Part shown: positions 24,838-33,056 of the stretch, in pieces
How positions within the stretch are numbered: position 1 is the first letter of the stretch
Layout of the letters: the number at the start of each line of letters is the position of its first letter
Source: DASWUZ01 sp036401375
GTDB lineage: Bacteria; Acidobacteriota; Terriglobia; Terriglobales; Acidobacteriaceae
NCBI GenBank assembly: GCA_036401375.1
Contig: DASWVB010000023.1
Location: 1-64,000 of the forward strand
Direction of reading: 5' to 3'
DNA: 64,000 nt
The notes under the pieces: generated by a model
What the model was told of the DNA's origin: nothing
The model's input: only the letters and a program-made list of their open reading frames with translations
Database searches by the model: none
Made by a program: the position numbers and the translations under genes

Positions 24838-27444
24838 ATGAGACAATGTGCCTTGATGCTCAATCGCGAATCGGCGAAGCCATGGGACAGCAGCTCCCTC
24901 CCAAAGCGGGCGCGCACCGGCCGCCGCCGTGCACACACTACCCTCAAGATCCTGATCGTCGTCATCGCCGTCCTCGCGCTCCTCGCCTTCGCCATAGCCA
25001 GGGGCAGCCTCTACTGGGTCCACAGAGCCATGTTGGAGTCGCTGCCGACCCTCGACGGTGAGGCAAGCCTGCCCGGCCTCTCAGCCGCAGTCACCGCCCG
25101 CAGGGATGCACATGGAGTGCCCCACATCGACGCAGCCAGCCTCGACGATCTGCTCGAGGCGCAGGGCTACATTACCGCCCAGGACCGTCTCTGGCAGATG
25201 GACATCACCCGCCGGAACGCCGCCGGCGAGCTCGCCGAACTCTTCGGCCGCAACCTCATCGATCACGACCGCACCCAGCGCATCCTGCAGATGCGCGCGA
25301 CCGCCGACCGGCTCGCGGCCAGCCTCGGCGCAAGCGACCTCCGCATCTACCGGAGCTACGCCCGCGGCGTCAACGCCTATATCGAACAGCACCGGGACAA
25401 GCTGCCCGCCGAGTTCCGCATCCTCCGCTACAAGCCCGCGCCCTGGACACCCTCCGACTCCATCCTCATCGCGCTCAGCATGGCCCAGGTCCTCGACCAG
25501 CACTTCGACGACAAGCTCGGCCGCGAAACCATCACCCGCCGCATCGGCCCTGCCCTGGCCGCCGATCTCTACCCCACCGGCTCCTGGCGCGATCATCCGC
25601 CCACTGCCCCCGTCCCGGATCTCACCCAGCCGCAGCCCGGCATCCCCGACGTCCCCCTCGACGAATCGCAGTCCTCCCTCCGCGACCTTCTAGAGCTTCG
25701 CCGCCAGCTGGCCCCTCTCGCCTTCGATCCAGAGACGCGGTGTGCGGAGTGTGCGCCCGGCTCAAACGAATGGGTCGTCAGCGGTGCGCACACCGCCTCA
25801 GGCAAGCCCATCCTCTCGAACGATATGCACCTCAGCCACGGCATCCCCAACATCTGGTACGAAGTCGACCTGCACGTTGCCGGCCTCGACGTTACCGGCC
25901 TCGACGTCACCGGCCAGGACGACCCCGGCCTCCATGCCCCCGGCCTGCACTCTGCCGGCCTGCACGTCACCGGAGTCTCCATCCCCGGCATGCCCCTCGT
26001 CGTGGCCGGCCACAACCAGCACATCGCCTGGGGCATCACCGCCCTCTACGGCGATACCCAGGACATCTACGTCGAGCAGATCAACTCCGACGGCCAGTAC
26101 CTCACCCCCGGCGGATGGCGCGCCATCGCTCACTCCCACCAGTCGATCAAGGTCCGCCTCGGCAGGGACGTGCCCGTCGGCCTGGCCACCACCGCTCATG
26201 GACCCGTGATCACCCCGCTCCTCCCCGGCGAAACCCGCACCCTCGCCCTCAAATGGACGATCTACGACCCCTCCATCGTTGCCGTACCCCTCCTCGAGCT
26301 CGACTCCGCCGCCAACTGGACGGAATTTCGCGCCGCCCTCTCCCACTGGTGGGGGCCGACCTCAAACATCGTCTACGCCGACGACCAGGGACACATCGGC
26401 TACCAGGCCGCCGGCATCTTCCCCCTCCGGCCCGACGGGCTGGCGGGCGTCCCCATCCCCGTACAAGATCCTGCCACCAGTGCCGCCTCTCAAACCTCCC
26501 CGAAAGGAGAGTGGAACGGGTTCCTGCCCTTCGACGCTCTGCCAACCTCCCTCGACCCGCCCGGCGGACTGCTCGCCACCGCCAACTCCCGCATCACCCC
26601 CGACGGCTACCCCTACCCCCTCACCCTCGGCTGGGCAAGCCCATACCGCAACGAACGCATCTGGAAGTGGCTGGCCGGTAAAGACAAGCTCACCCCGGCC
26701 GACATGCTCGTCCTCCAGACCGACATCTACTCCGCACTCAACCAGGAGCTGGGCCAGCGCTTCGCCTACGCCATCGATCACTCCCCGGCAGCAGACCCCC
26801 AACTCAAAGAGGCCGCCGACCTGCTCCGCAACTGGGATGGCGTCATGTCCCTGGACTCGTCCGCCGCCTCCATCGTCGCCGCCGCTAAAATCGCCTTCTG
26901 GCCGCTCGTCCTTCAGCCCAAACTCGGCGACTCCTGGCGCGCCTACCAGTGGCCCGAGAGCTCCTTCGCAGAGGAGGAGTTGATCATGCACGCCCCACCC
27001 GCATGGCTGCCCCTGGGGTACAGCACCTGGGACGATCTGCTCACCGCAGCCCTCAACAAGGGCCTCCAGGACTCCGCCGCCCCATCCGAATTGAAGTCCT
27101 GGGCCTACGGCCGCTCCCACCAGGTGGAGGTCAGCCATCCCCTCTACTCCATGCTCCCCACCCTGAAGAGCTGGACCGGAACAGGCCCGCAGCCGCAATC
27201 CGGCGACGTCTCCACGGTGAAGCAGGTCAGCCGCTCCCTCGGCCCCTCCCAGCGCTTCACCATCGACTGGGGCAACCCCGACTCAGCCACTGAGAACATC
27301 GTCATGGGCGAGTCCGGCAACCCCCTCAGCCCCTTCTACCGCGACCAGTGGCCCTTCTGGTACGCAGGAAAGACCTTCACCCTCCCCTTCAGTGAAGAAG
27401 CCGTAGCGGCATCGACCTCCCATACCCTCAGGCTCCTACCGTGA
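24838..27444 (+). CDS. Penicillin acylase family Ntn hydrolase, membrane anchored
   Basis: An 868-aa precursor of an N-terminal-nucleophile amidohydrolase (penicillin G, cephalosporin, N-acyl-homoserine lactone or aculeacin acylase type). A membrane helix (about residues 35-56) anchors it, with the catalytic part outside. Autocleavage is expected between Gly308 and Ser309 in CAPGSNEWVVSG, freeing the nucleophilic Ser. Other family blocks are VPHIDAASLDDLLEAQGYIT, GKPILSNDMHLSHGIPNIWY, GMPLVVAGHNQHIAWGIT and YADDQGHIGYQAAGIFP. Just before GMPLVVAG, seven 15-nt copies encode extra xxxxG pentapeptides (LDVTG, LHVTG and similar), an unusual expansion. The substrate is unknown. The start is ambiguous between ATG 24838 and 24856. 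Confidence 0.9.
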   Translation: MRQCALMLNRESAKPWDSSSLPKRARTGRRRAHTTLKILIVVIAVLALLAFAIARGSLYWVHRAMLESLPTLDGEASLPGLSAAVTARRDAHGVPHIDAASLDDLLEAQGYITAQDRLWQMDITRRNAAGELAELFGRNLIDHDRTQRILQMRATADRLAASLGASDLRIYRSYARGVNAYIEQHRDKLPAEFRILRYKPAPWTPSDSILIALSMAQVLDQHFDDKLGRETITRRIGPALAADLYPTGSWRDHPPTAPVPDLTQPQPGIPDVPLDESQSSLRDLLELRRQLAPLAFDPETRCAECAPGSNEWVVSGAHTASGKPILSNDMHLSHGIPNIWYEVDLHVAGLDVTGLDVTGQDDPGLHAPGLHSAGLHVTGVSIPGMPLVVAGHNQHIAWGITALYGDTQDIYVEQINSDGQYLTPGGWRAIAHSHQSIKVRLGRDVPVGLATTAHGPVITPLLPGETRTLALKWTIYDPSIVAVPLLELDSAANWTEFRAALSHWWGPTSNIVYADDQGHIGYQAAGIFPLRPDGLAGVPIPVQDPATSAASQTSPKGEWNGFLPFDALPTSLDPPGGLLATANSRITPDGYPYPLTLGWASPYRNERIWKWLAGKDKLTPADMLVLQTDIYSALNQELGQRFAYAIDHSPAADPQLKEAADLLRNWDGVMSLDSSAASIVAAAKIAFWPLVLQPKLGDSWRAYQWPESSFAEEELIMHAPPAWLPLGYSTWDDLLTAALNKGLQDSAAPSELKSWAYGRSHQVEVSHPLYSMLPTLKSWTGTGPQPQSGDVSTVKQVSRSLGPSQRFTIDWGNPDSATENIVMGESGNPLSPFYRDQWPFWYAGKTFTLPFSEEAVAASTSHTLRLLP
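25870..25974 (+). repeat. 15-nt in-frame repeat inside the acylase gene
   Basis: Seven consecutive 15-nt units ending CCGGC or CCGGA, encoding the pentapeptides LHVAG, LDVTG, LDVTG, QDDPG, LHAPG, LHSAG and LHVTG. Relatives normally have one or two such turns between the substrate-pocket loop and the next strand, so this is a lineage-specific in-frame expansion. Confidence 0.88.
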
Positions 27445-27484
27445 GCCGGCTCGCACACCCCCGGCAGCGGAACAGGATCGCACC

Positions 27485-29512
27485 CTGAACCGCGCCACGA
27501 CGATCCCCAAAACAGCCACCCCGCCCGCATCTCGCGGTCGCGCTCTCGCGTGGATTCTCCTCACCGCCCTCCTCGCTACGACTCCGCTCCTGTTACGCGG
27601 CAACTCCTGCGGACACGACTTCGACTTCCACATTCAGTCCTGGCTGCAAACCGCTGCGTCGTGGCGACTTGACAGCGTCTACCCACACTGGGAGAGCTCA
27701 GCAAACTTTGGCGCCGGCGAGCCGCGCTTCGTCTTCTACCCGCCTGCCTCCTGGATGCTTGGAGCCCTGCTCGGCGCCCTCCTCCCCTGGAACGCAGTCG
27801 CTGCCGTCTACGTCATGATTGCCCTGGCCGCATCCGGACTCAGCCTCTACACCCTCGCCCGTGAGTGGCTCCCCCGGCAGGCGTCCGTCATCGCCGCCTG
27901 CCTCTACATCGTCAACCCCTACGCCATGTTCGTCGCCTACGAACGCACCGCATTCAGCGAACTCCTCGCCGGTGTCTGGCTGCCCCTCATCCTGCTCTAC
28001 GCACTGCGATCGAGAGCCCCAGACGCGGCCTCAGACTCGACATCAGACCCGGCCCCAGATTCGACATCAGACCCGGCCCCAGACTCGACATCAGACTCGC
28101 CCCCAGACTCGGCCTCAGACCCGGTGCCAGCGCGTGCGCGAGCGCAACCAGGACCCGGACGCGAGGCAGCCATCTTCTCCGCCATCCCCCTCGCGCTCAC
28201 CGTCGCCGCCGTCTGGCTCACCAACGCCCCCGCCGCAGTCATGGCCAGCTACACGCTCGCCATCGTGGCGCTCGTGGCCGCCATCTCGGAGCGCACCTGG
28301 TGGCCGATTCTCCGCGCCTCTACCGGCGCCGCCCTCGGCATAGCCTTCGCCGCCTTCTACATCGTCCCCGCCGCCTTCGAGAGGCGCTGGGTGGATATCT
28401 CCCGCGCCACCGCCCCCGGCATGCGGCCCCAGGACAGCTTCCTCTTCGAACACACCGGCGAAGCCTTCCACGACCAGGTACTCCACACCGCCTCCTGGAT
28501 CGCCGTCTCGCTCTTGACTGCCTTCGCCCTCGCCACCCTCGCAAGCTGGCGCAGCCGCCGCCTGGGCCGCCGCCATCCCTCCCCCAAACCCGCTCTACCC
28601 GGGCACCCGCCCGCACTGCCGCCGCTCGTCTACCGCCCCATGCTCATCCTTCCGCCTCTGCTGCTGCTGCTCATGCTGCCCCTCAGCAATTTCATTTGGA
28701 GACACGCCCCCGAGCTCGCCTTCCTCCAGTTTCCCTGGAGATGGCTCCTCGTCCTCAGCATCGTCGCCAGCATCGCCGTAGCGATCGCCTTCGACATCCC
28801 TCTCGCCAGGTTCCAGGCCGCACCCACCACCGCAGCGACCCCCGCAGCCCACCCCGGCTCACCCCCCGCAGCCACCCGCAGAATGCAGATCGCCGCTGCA
28901 GCCCTGCTGGCCGCCGCTGCAGCCCTGATCTACACCGAACAGAGACTCTTCTGGCAGCCCTGCGACAGCGAAGACATGGTCTCAAACCAGCTAACCGTCT
29001 TCCACCACGAAGGCTTCGCCGGCACCGACGAATACACCACCCCGGGCGTCGATAACGAATCCATCCAGCAGGGTCTGCCCGCCGTCCGCATCCTCACAGC
29101 CATAGACGAAGACGAGGCAGACAGCTCCGTCGATCCCAACCCGCCATGGTCCCCACCTACCGCCCTCAGCACGAGTCCCGCCAACCACCCCGCGCACCCA
29201 GCGCAGCTCAAGCTGCTCACATGGGAAGACGAGTCCAAAGCATTTACAGTCAGTGCAGCAGCCCCGGCCTATGCCGTCCTGCGCCTGCTCGACTACCCCG
29301 CATGGGAGGTGCGTGTGAACGGAACCCTGCTGCCCATCCGCCCCCACCGCGCCGACGGCCTCATGACCGTCCCCCTCCATGCGGGCGTCTCCGTCATCAG
29401 CGTTCACTATCGAACCACCCCTGACGTCCGCTGGGGCCGCGCCATCAGCGTCGCCGCGCTGGTCGTACTCCTGCTGCTCGTGCTGCGGCAGCGGCGCAAC
29501 CGCCGCCTCTGA
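27485..29512 (+). CDS. PTPS-related polytopic membrane protein, likely GT-C type; apparent CTG start
   Basis: A multi-helix membrane protein of about 675 aa resembling the '6-pyruvoyl-tetrahydropterin synthase-related' family, which looks like GT-C glycosyltransferases rather than the pterin enzyme. The diagnostic N-terminal block (GHDFDFHIQSWLQTAASW, YPHWESSANFGAGEPRFVF) lies upstream of the first ATG (27755), so translation must begin earlier. Between the preceding in-frame stop (27404) and that block no ATG, GTG or TTG exists; CTG 27485 is the best candidate. A lumenal loop carries a 24-nt repeat encoding SDSTSDPAP-like units (about 28018-28125). About 40 nt after the acylase stop, so probably the same operon. 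Substrate unknown. Confidence 0.75.
   Translation: MNRATTIPKTATPPASRGRALAWILLTALLATTPLLLRGNSCGHDFDFHIQSWLQTAASWRLDSVYPHWESSANFGAGEPRFVFYPPASWMLGALLGALLPWNAVAAVYVMIALAASGLSLYTLAREWLPRQASVIAACLYIVNPYAMFVAYERTAFSELLAGVWLPLILLYALRSRAPDAASDSTSDPAPDSTSDPAPDSTSDSPPDSASDPVPARARAQPGPGREAAIFSAIPLALTVAAVWLTNAPAAVMASYTLAIVALVAAISERTWWPILRASTGAALGIAFAAFYIVPAAFERRWVDISRATAPGMRPQDSFLFEHTGEAFHDQVLHTASWIAVSLLTAFALATLASWRSRRLGRRHPSPKPALPGHPPALPPLVYRPMLILPPLLLLLMLPLSNFIWRHAPELAFLQFPWRWLLVLSIVASIAVAIAFDIPLARFQAAPTTAATPAAHPGSPPAATRRMQIAAAALLAAAAALIYTEQRLFWQPCDSEDMVSNQLTVFHHEGFAGTDEYTTPGVDNESIQQGLPAVRILTAIDEDEADSSVDPNPPWSPPTALSTSPANHPAHPAQLKLLTWEDESKAFTVSAAAPAYAVLRLLDYPAWEVRVNGTLLPIRPHRADGLMTVPLHAGVSVISVHYRTTPDVRWGRAISVAALVVLLLLVLRQRRNRRL
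28018..28125 (+). repeat. In-frame Ser/Asp/Pro repeat in the PTPS-related gene
   Basis: Imperfect 24-nt units (each two 12-nt halves of the TCAGACCCGGCC / GATTCGACATCA kind) encode an acidic (S/P)DSTSDPAP repeat in a loop between membrane helices. It is probably neutral linker sequence that varies in length between strains. Confidence 0.8.
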
Positions 29513-29653
29513 TCACCGCCCGCGCCACCCGGCAGGTGCAGCCCAGGCCCGCGCCAGGCCCAGCCCTCAATCGTCTATCATCGACAAGAGCTCACCAGCG
29601 TTCTCGAAGCCTCACCGGCTCTCGAGCGCTCACAAGATCAAAGGAAAAGATCA

Positions 29654-30550
29654 CTGGAAACGCAACTGAACGTAAAAGAAATCCTCCGCGAGGGAGCGGA
29701 ACGGACCGACCGGGCCCTTGAGCGGCTGCTGCCCCCCGCCACCCTGGTTCCCACCTCCATCCACCAGGCCATGCGTCACAGCGTCTTCGCCGGCGGCAAG
29801 CGCCTTCGTCCCATGCTCGCCATCGAGGCTGCGCGCATGGTCGCAGGCGACCTGCCGGCCGCGGTCGAAGAGCTCGGCGCCGCCCTCGAGATGCTCCACA
29901 CCTACTCGCTCATCCACGACGATCTGCCCGCCCTCGACGACGACGACCTGCGCCGTGGAAAGCCTACCTGCCACGTAGTCTACGGAGAGGCCATCGCCAT
30001 CCTCGCCGGCGACGCGCTGCAGACCCAGGCCTACGACGTCCTCTCAAAGCTCAAGTGCCCTCCAGCCGCGACCGTCCAGATCATCCGCCTCATCGCGGAA
30101 GCCACCGGCACCGACGGCGGCATGATCGGCGGACAGGTGCTCGACGTCGAGGCGGAGCACCACAAGCCCACTCCCGACACCGTTCGCGCCATCCATGCCG
30201 CCAAGACCGGCGCACTCATCCGCGTCAGCCTCGCCGCAGGGGGAGTCTTCGCCGGCGGCGCCGCTGCAGACATCCGGAGACTCACCGCCTTCGGCAGCAA
30301 GGCCGGCCTCGCCTTCCAGATCGTCGACGACATCCTCGACATGACCCAGGACTCCAAGAGCCTCGGCAAGACCGCGGGCAAGGACCAGGCCAGCGATAAG
30401 GCCACCTGGCCCGCCGTCTTCGGCCTCGATCGCTCGCTTGAAGACGCGGCCGCCCTGATCGCATCCGCCTTCGCCGACCTCGACATCTACGGCGAACGCG
30501 CCGCCAGGATCAAAGCCGTCGCACGCTACATGGTCGAACGCACCAGCTGA
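29654..30550 (+). CDS. Farnesyl/geranylgeranyl diphosphate synthase (IspA type); apparent CTG start
   Basis: Condenses isopentenyl diphosphate with allylic diphosphates to make C15-C20 prenyl chains, precursors for undecaprenyl carrier, quinones or carotenoids. It contains VFAGGKRLRPMLAIEAAR, the first Asp-rich motif IHDDLPALDDDDLRRGKPT (insertion form typical of bacterial FPP synthase), GDALQTQAYDVL and the second motif FQIVDDILDMT. The conserved N-terminal helix (ILREGAERTDRALERLLPP, then IHQAMRHS) lies upstream of the first ATG at 29771, so the true start is earlier. No ATG, GTG or TTG is available; CTG 29654 has AAAGGA about 8 nt upstream, giving 298 aa. Product chain length cannot be assigned. 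Confidence 0.88.
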   Translation: METQLNVKEILREGAERTDRALERLLPPATLVPTSIHQAMRHSVFAGGKRLRPMLAIEAARMVAGDLPAAVEELGAALEMLHTYSLIHDDLPALDDDDLRRGKPTCHVVYGEAIAILAGDALQTQAYDVLSKLKCPPAATVQIIRLIAEATGTDGGMIGGQVLDVEAEHHKPTPDTVRAIHAAKTGALIRVSLAAGGVFAGGAAADIRRLTAFGSKAGLAFQIVDDILDMTQDSKSLGKTAGKDQASDKATWPAVFGLDRSLEDAAALIASAFADLDIYGERAARIKAVARYMVERTS

Positions 30551-30690
30551 GAACTGCCTGCTTAACTCGGTCCCGGAACGGGCTCCGTACTGTGAATGGA
30601 AGTTCCAGCACTGTGAATAGATAGACCGGAAGGCACAGACGCAACGAATCACTGGCGCTCAACAGCAGAAGAGAGCAGCAAGGCTGACGA

Positions 30691-31020
30691 ATGGCATTTA
30701 CCGAAGAAGACGTACGCAATGCGCTGCGCGATGTCTATGACCCCGAGCTGCCCGTCAATATCGTCGATCTGGGATTGATCTACCGCATCGACGTCTCGAT
30801 CGATCAGGACGCGCCCGGATTCATCCCGCGCCACCTTGTAGACATCGACATCACGATGACGTCGACCGGCTGCCCCTCGCACACCGTCATCCTCGAGAAG
30901 GTGCGCAACCGGCTCGCCGGAGTCCAGCAGATCAGCCGCGTCGAAGTCAACCTCGTCTGGGAGCCGCCATGGCGCCCGGAGCGCATCAGCGAGGCCGGAC
31001 GCACCCAGCTGGGAATCTGA
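30691..31020 (+). CDS. MIP18/DUF59 family protein (SufT-like Fe-S assembly factor)
   Basis: A 109-aa single-domain protein matching the MIP18 family: EEDVRNALRDVYDPELPVNI, VDLGLIYRIDV and the Cys-containing TMTSTGCPSHTVILEKV. Relatives (SufT, PaaD, human CIAO2) help mature iron-sulfur proteins; here it may support the Fe-S enzymes in this window (CysH, the endonuclease III-like protein), which is inference. It follows the prenyl synthase gene by 140 nt with an AGCAAGG site before the ATG. Confidence 0.9.
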   Translation: MAFTEEDVRNALRDVYDPELPVNIVDLGLIYRIDVSIDQDAPGFIPRHLVDIDITMTSTGCPSHTVILEKVRNRLAGVQQISRVEVNLVWEPPWRPERISEAGRTQLGI

Positions 31021-31060
31021 ACCCGGCATGCATCGCCCTGAGCCCCGGCGCTCAACCTCG

Positions 31061-31117
31061 GACGATCAGCCCTGACTGGACGATCAGCCCGCATCAGCCC
31101 TGAGCTGTCAGCCCTGC
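31061..31117. repeat. Short ATCAGCCCTGA-type repeats at a convergent junction
   Basis: Four imperfect copies of (G)ATCAGCCC(TGA) between the MIP18-family gene and the convergent 115-aa gene, the last running into the 3' end of that gene. The ATCAGCC core is also found in the arrays at 52992-53051 and 54027-54106. Confidence 0.65.
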
Positions 31118-31455
31118 ACCCGGCCCAGCGTACTCCGCAGCCGCTCGCCCTGCGTGCCAAGCTCCTCCACGAAGCCCTCCAGCCGCGTCAAAAACTTCTG
31201 CCCGCTCTCCACGTAGTCCGGCAGTTTCTCCCAGAAGCCGCGCAGCTCATCTGGATCCTCCAGCAGCGCCACCGCTGTCCCCGCCGCCGCGATCGCCAGT
31301 GCAGCCTTCCGCTTGCCCGCCACCAGCAGGCAGACGCTGGTAAGCAGGCTGCCTGCGGCAACCGCCCGCGTCCAGTGCATTTCCTTGATGTTCAGATCGC
31401 CGATCGCGTCCTGGATGCTGTTGCCGGCCCGCGACGTCAAGTTCGCCAATGTCAT
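31108..31455 (-). CDS. Small membrane protein of unknown function
   Basis: A 115-aa protein with an amphipathic N-terminus (NLTSRAGNSIQDAIGDLNIK), two hydrophobic segments (AVAAGSLLTSVCLLVAG and AALAIAAAGTAVALL) joined by a basic turn GKRK, and a soluble helical C-terminus (WEKLPDYVESGQKFLTRLEG). The architecture suggests a two-helix hairpin anchored in the inner membrane. I do not recognise a family. Its start lies 20 nt from a long minisatellite that must include its promoter. Confidence 0.65.
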   Translation of the reverse strand: MTLANLTSRAGNSIQDAIGDLNIKEMHWTRAVAAGSLLTSVCLLVAGKRKAALAIAAAGTAVALLEDPDELRGFWEKLPDYVESGQKFLTRLEGFVEELGTQGERLRSTLGRVQG

Positions 31456-31475
31456 GAGAGTTCCCGCCTTCTTTG

Positions 31476-31595
31476 CTCTGCCTGCTCTACTCTGCCTGTC
31501 GTTACTCTGCCTGTCGTTACTCTGCCAGTCTTGCTCTGCCTATCTTGCTCTGCCTGTCGTTACTCTGCCTGTCGTTACTCTGCCTGTCGTGCTCT
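31476..31595. repeat. 15-nt minisatellite upstream of the small membrane protein
   Basis: About eight copies of TCTGCCTGTCGTTAC with variants (TCTGCCAGTCTTGC, TCTGCCTATCTTGC). It lies immediately 5' of the leftward gene at 31455 and within the 223-nt gap to the next leftward gene. Otherwise nothing is seen in this gap. Confidence 0.9.
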
Positions 31596-31678
31596 GTCAC
31601 GTAGGATGCACGATGAAAGCAGCCCGCTCTCCCGCCCGCCACACTTTTCCGCGCACCCGCCTCCGTGCGCTCGCCGCA

Positions 31679-32029
31679 TCAGTCCAGGTCGAACTCGCGC
31701 AGCGGCTTTCCCTCCGAAGGATTTTCGCGCGCTCGCCGCAGCGCCTCCGCGAACTTCTTGTTCAGCACCTCGTCCTTGTTCTTCTCCGCATCGACGGATT
31801 GCCGGAAGAGGCTGTCCCTGCGCACATCCTGCTCGCGCATCGCCTTCGCAGCCGTCTCGAAATCCTCAAACGTCCGCTTCCGCGGCGCGGGTGTATGCGC
31901 AATCACCGTCCGCGTCGCCACATCGATCTTCAGCAGGGCTCCACAGTCCGGGCACGCCACCTCAAAGGCGCCCCCGCCGCCCTGCCCGGCAGACTCCCCC
32001 GCGCCCTTCTTCCGGCTCTTCGACGACAT
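31679..32029 (-). CDS. Small zinc-ribbon-like protein of unknown function
   Basis: A 116-aa basic, Gly-rich protein. The segment AFEVACPDCGALLKIDVATR holds one CPDCG knuckle; a second Cys pair is absent, so metal binding would need dimerisation or other ligands. The rest (RTFEDFETAAKAMREQD, NKKFAEALRRARENP) is charged and helical. No known family. GGAGGAG lies just before the chosen ATG at 32029; the longer in-frame reading to 32560 is antisense to the acetyltransferase gene and was rejected. It may share a promoter region with that divergent gene. Confidence 0.7.
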   Translation of the reverse strand: MSSKSRKKGAGESAGQGGGGAFEVACPDCGALLKIDVATRTVIAHTPAPRKRTFEDFETAAKAMREQDVRRDSLFRQSVDAEKNKDEVLNKKFAEALRRARENPSEGKPLREFDLD

Positions 32030-32119
32030 AGGCAACTCCTCCGACCCAGTGTAGGCTACTCCCGCGCACCCTGCCACAGCCCTCCGGCCATCGCATGCCA
32101 ATCGGATAAACTCTAACCG

Positions 32120-32755
32120 ATGCTCCCGCCCTCTCCAAAAGAACAGCCCTTCACCAGCGCCCCCGTCACCCTCGAGGGCGAGCACGTCACCCTTGAACCT
32201 CTCAGCCTCGACCACCTCCCCGAACTCGCCCGCATCGCCTTCGAACCGTCCATCTGGCTGTGGACGCAGAAGCGCGTCACCAACCCGGCCGAGCTGCGCG
32301 CCTTCGTCGAGAGCGCCCTGGCAGAGGCTGCCGACGGCAAGGCCCTGCCCTGGGCAACTCGCAGCAAGGCCGACGGAAGGCTGGCCGGCAGCACCCGCTT
32401 CATGGACATCGTGCCCGCCCACCGCACCCTTGAGATCGGCGGCACGTGGCTCAACCCCGCCTTCCACCGGTCCGGCATCAACGTCGAGGCCAAATACCTC
32501 CAGCTCACCCACGCCTTCCAGGTCATGGGCGCGCGCCGCGTCTCCTTCAAGACCCACCACCAGAATCTGAAGTCGCAGACCGCCATCCGGGCCCTCGGCG
32601 CGTCAGAGGAGGGCGTCTTCCGCAACCACATGATCCACTCCGACGGCACCGCCCGCCACAGCATGTGGTTCAGCATCGTCGCCGAAGAGTGGGCCGCGGT
32701 GAAGTCGCACCTCGACGCTCGCCTCGCCGCCTATGCCGGCAGCCGTCGACCCTGA
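32120..32755 (+). CDS. GNAT-family N-acetyltransferase (RimJ/RimL-like)
   Basis: A 211-aa acetyltransferase. Key segments are VTLEGEHVTLEPLSLDHLPE at the N-terminus, STRFMDIVPAHRTLEIGGTW, then AFQVMGARRVSFKTHHQN, the usual acceptor and acetyl-CoA side positions in RimJ/RimL-like GNATs. These acetylate N-terminal amino groups or small amines; the target cannot be told. It is divergent from the zinc-ribbon-like gene. Confidence 0.85.
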   Translation: MLPPSPKEQPFTSAPVTLEGEHVTLEPLSLDHLPELARIAFEPSIWLWTQKRVTNPAELRAFVESALAEAADGKALPWATRSKADGRLAGSTRFMDIVPAHRTLEIGGTWLNPAFHRSGINVEAKYLQLTHAFQVMGARRVSFKTHHQNLKSQTAIRALGASEEGVFRNHMIHSDGTARHSMWFSIVAEEWAAVKSHLDARLAAYAGSRRP

Positions 32756-33056
32756 AAGCCCTCCACCCTCACAACTTTCCCGCCTCCACGGGTGTTCTAA
32801 TGCACGTACCAGATTCGCCGACCCGATCTGGACGCACCGGATCTGCACGTACTATACCGGCACGTACCAGGGGAGCCGCCCTTCACGCATCTGACGTCAG
32901 GTACGTCAGCCTCGCAAAGGGCAGCTCAACAAGTGACGGCCCGTCTCGGAACGGCTCGATGTAGTGACGGCTCGATGTTGTGACGGCTCGATGTTGTGAC
33001 GGCTAGATGTTGTGACGGCTCGATGTCTTACTCGAAGCCAGCGGAAAGAAGGCTCT
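32756..33056. other. 301-nt intergenic region before the WxxGxW lipoprotein gene
   Basis: The first 190 nt hold scattered direct copies of GTAC-containing words (CACGTACCAGATTC, TGCACGTACTATACC, GGCACGTACCAGGG) but no gene. The last 80 nt are the 16-nt tandem array described separately. No confident promoter was identified. Confidence 0.5.
32951..33030. repeat. 16-nt minisatellite directly upstream of the lipoprotein gene
   Basis: Five tandem copies of ACGGCTCGATGTTGTG at 32951-32966, 32967-32982, 32983-32998, 32999-33014 and 33015-33030. The array ends 26 nt before the ATG at 33057 and so lies where the promoter or 5' leader should be. Confidence 0.92.

Noticed and set aside
23418..25061. 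A 547-codon frame opposite sucA
   Set aside because: Antisense to conserved sucA motifs and runs through the intergenic minisatellite.
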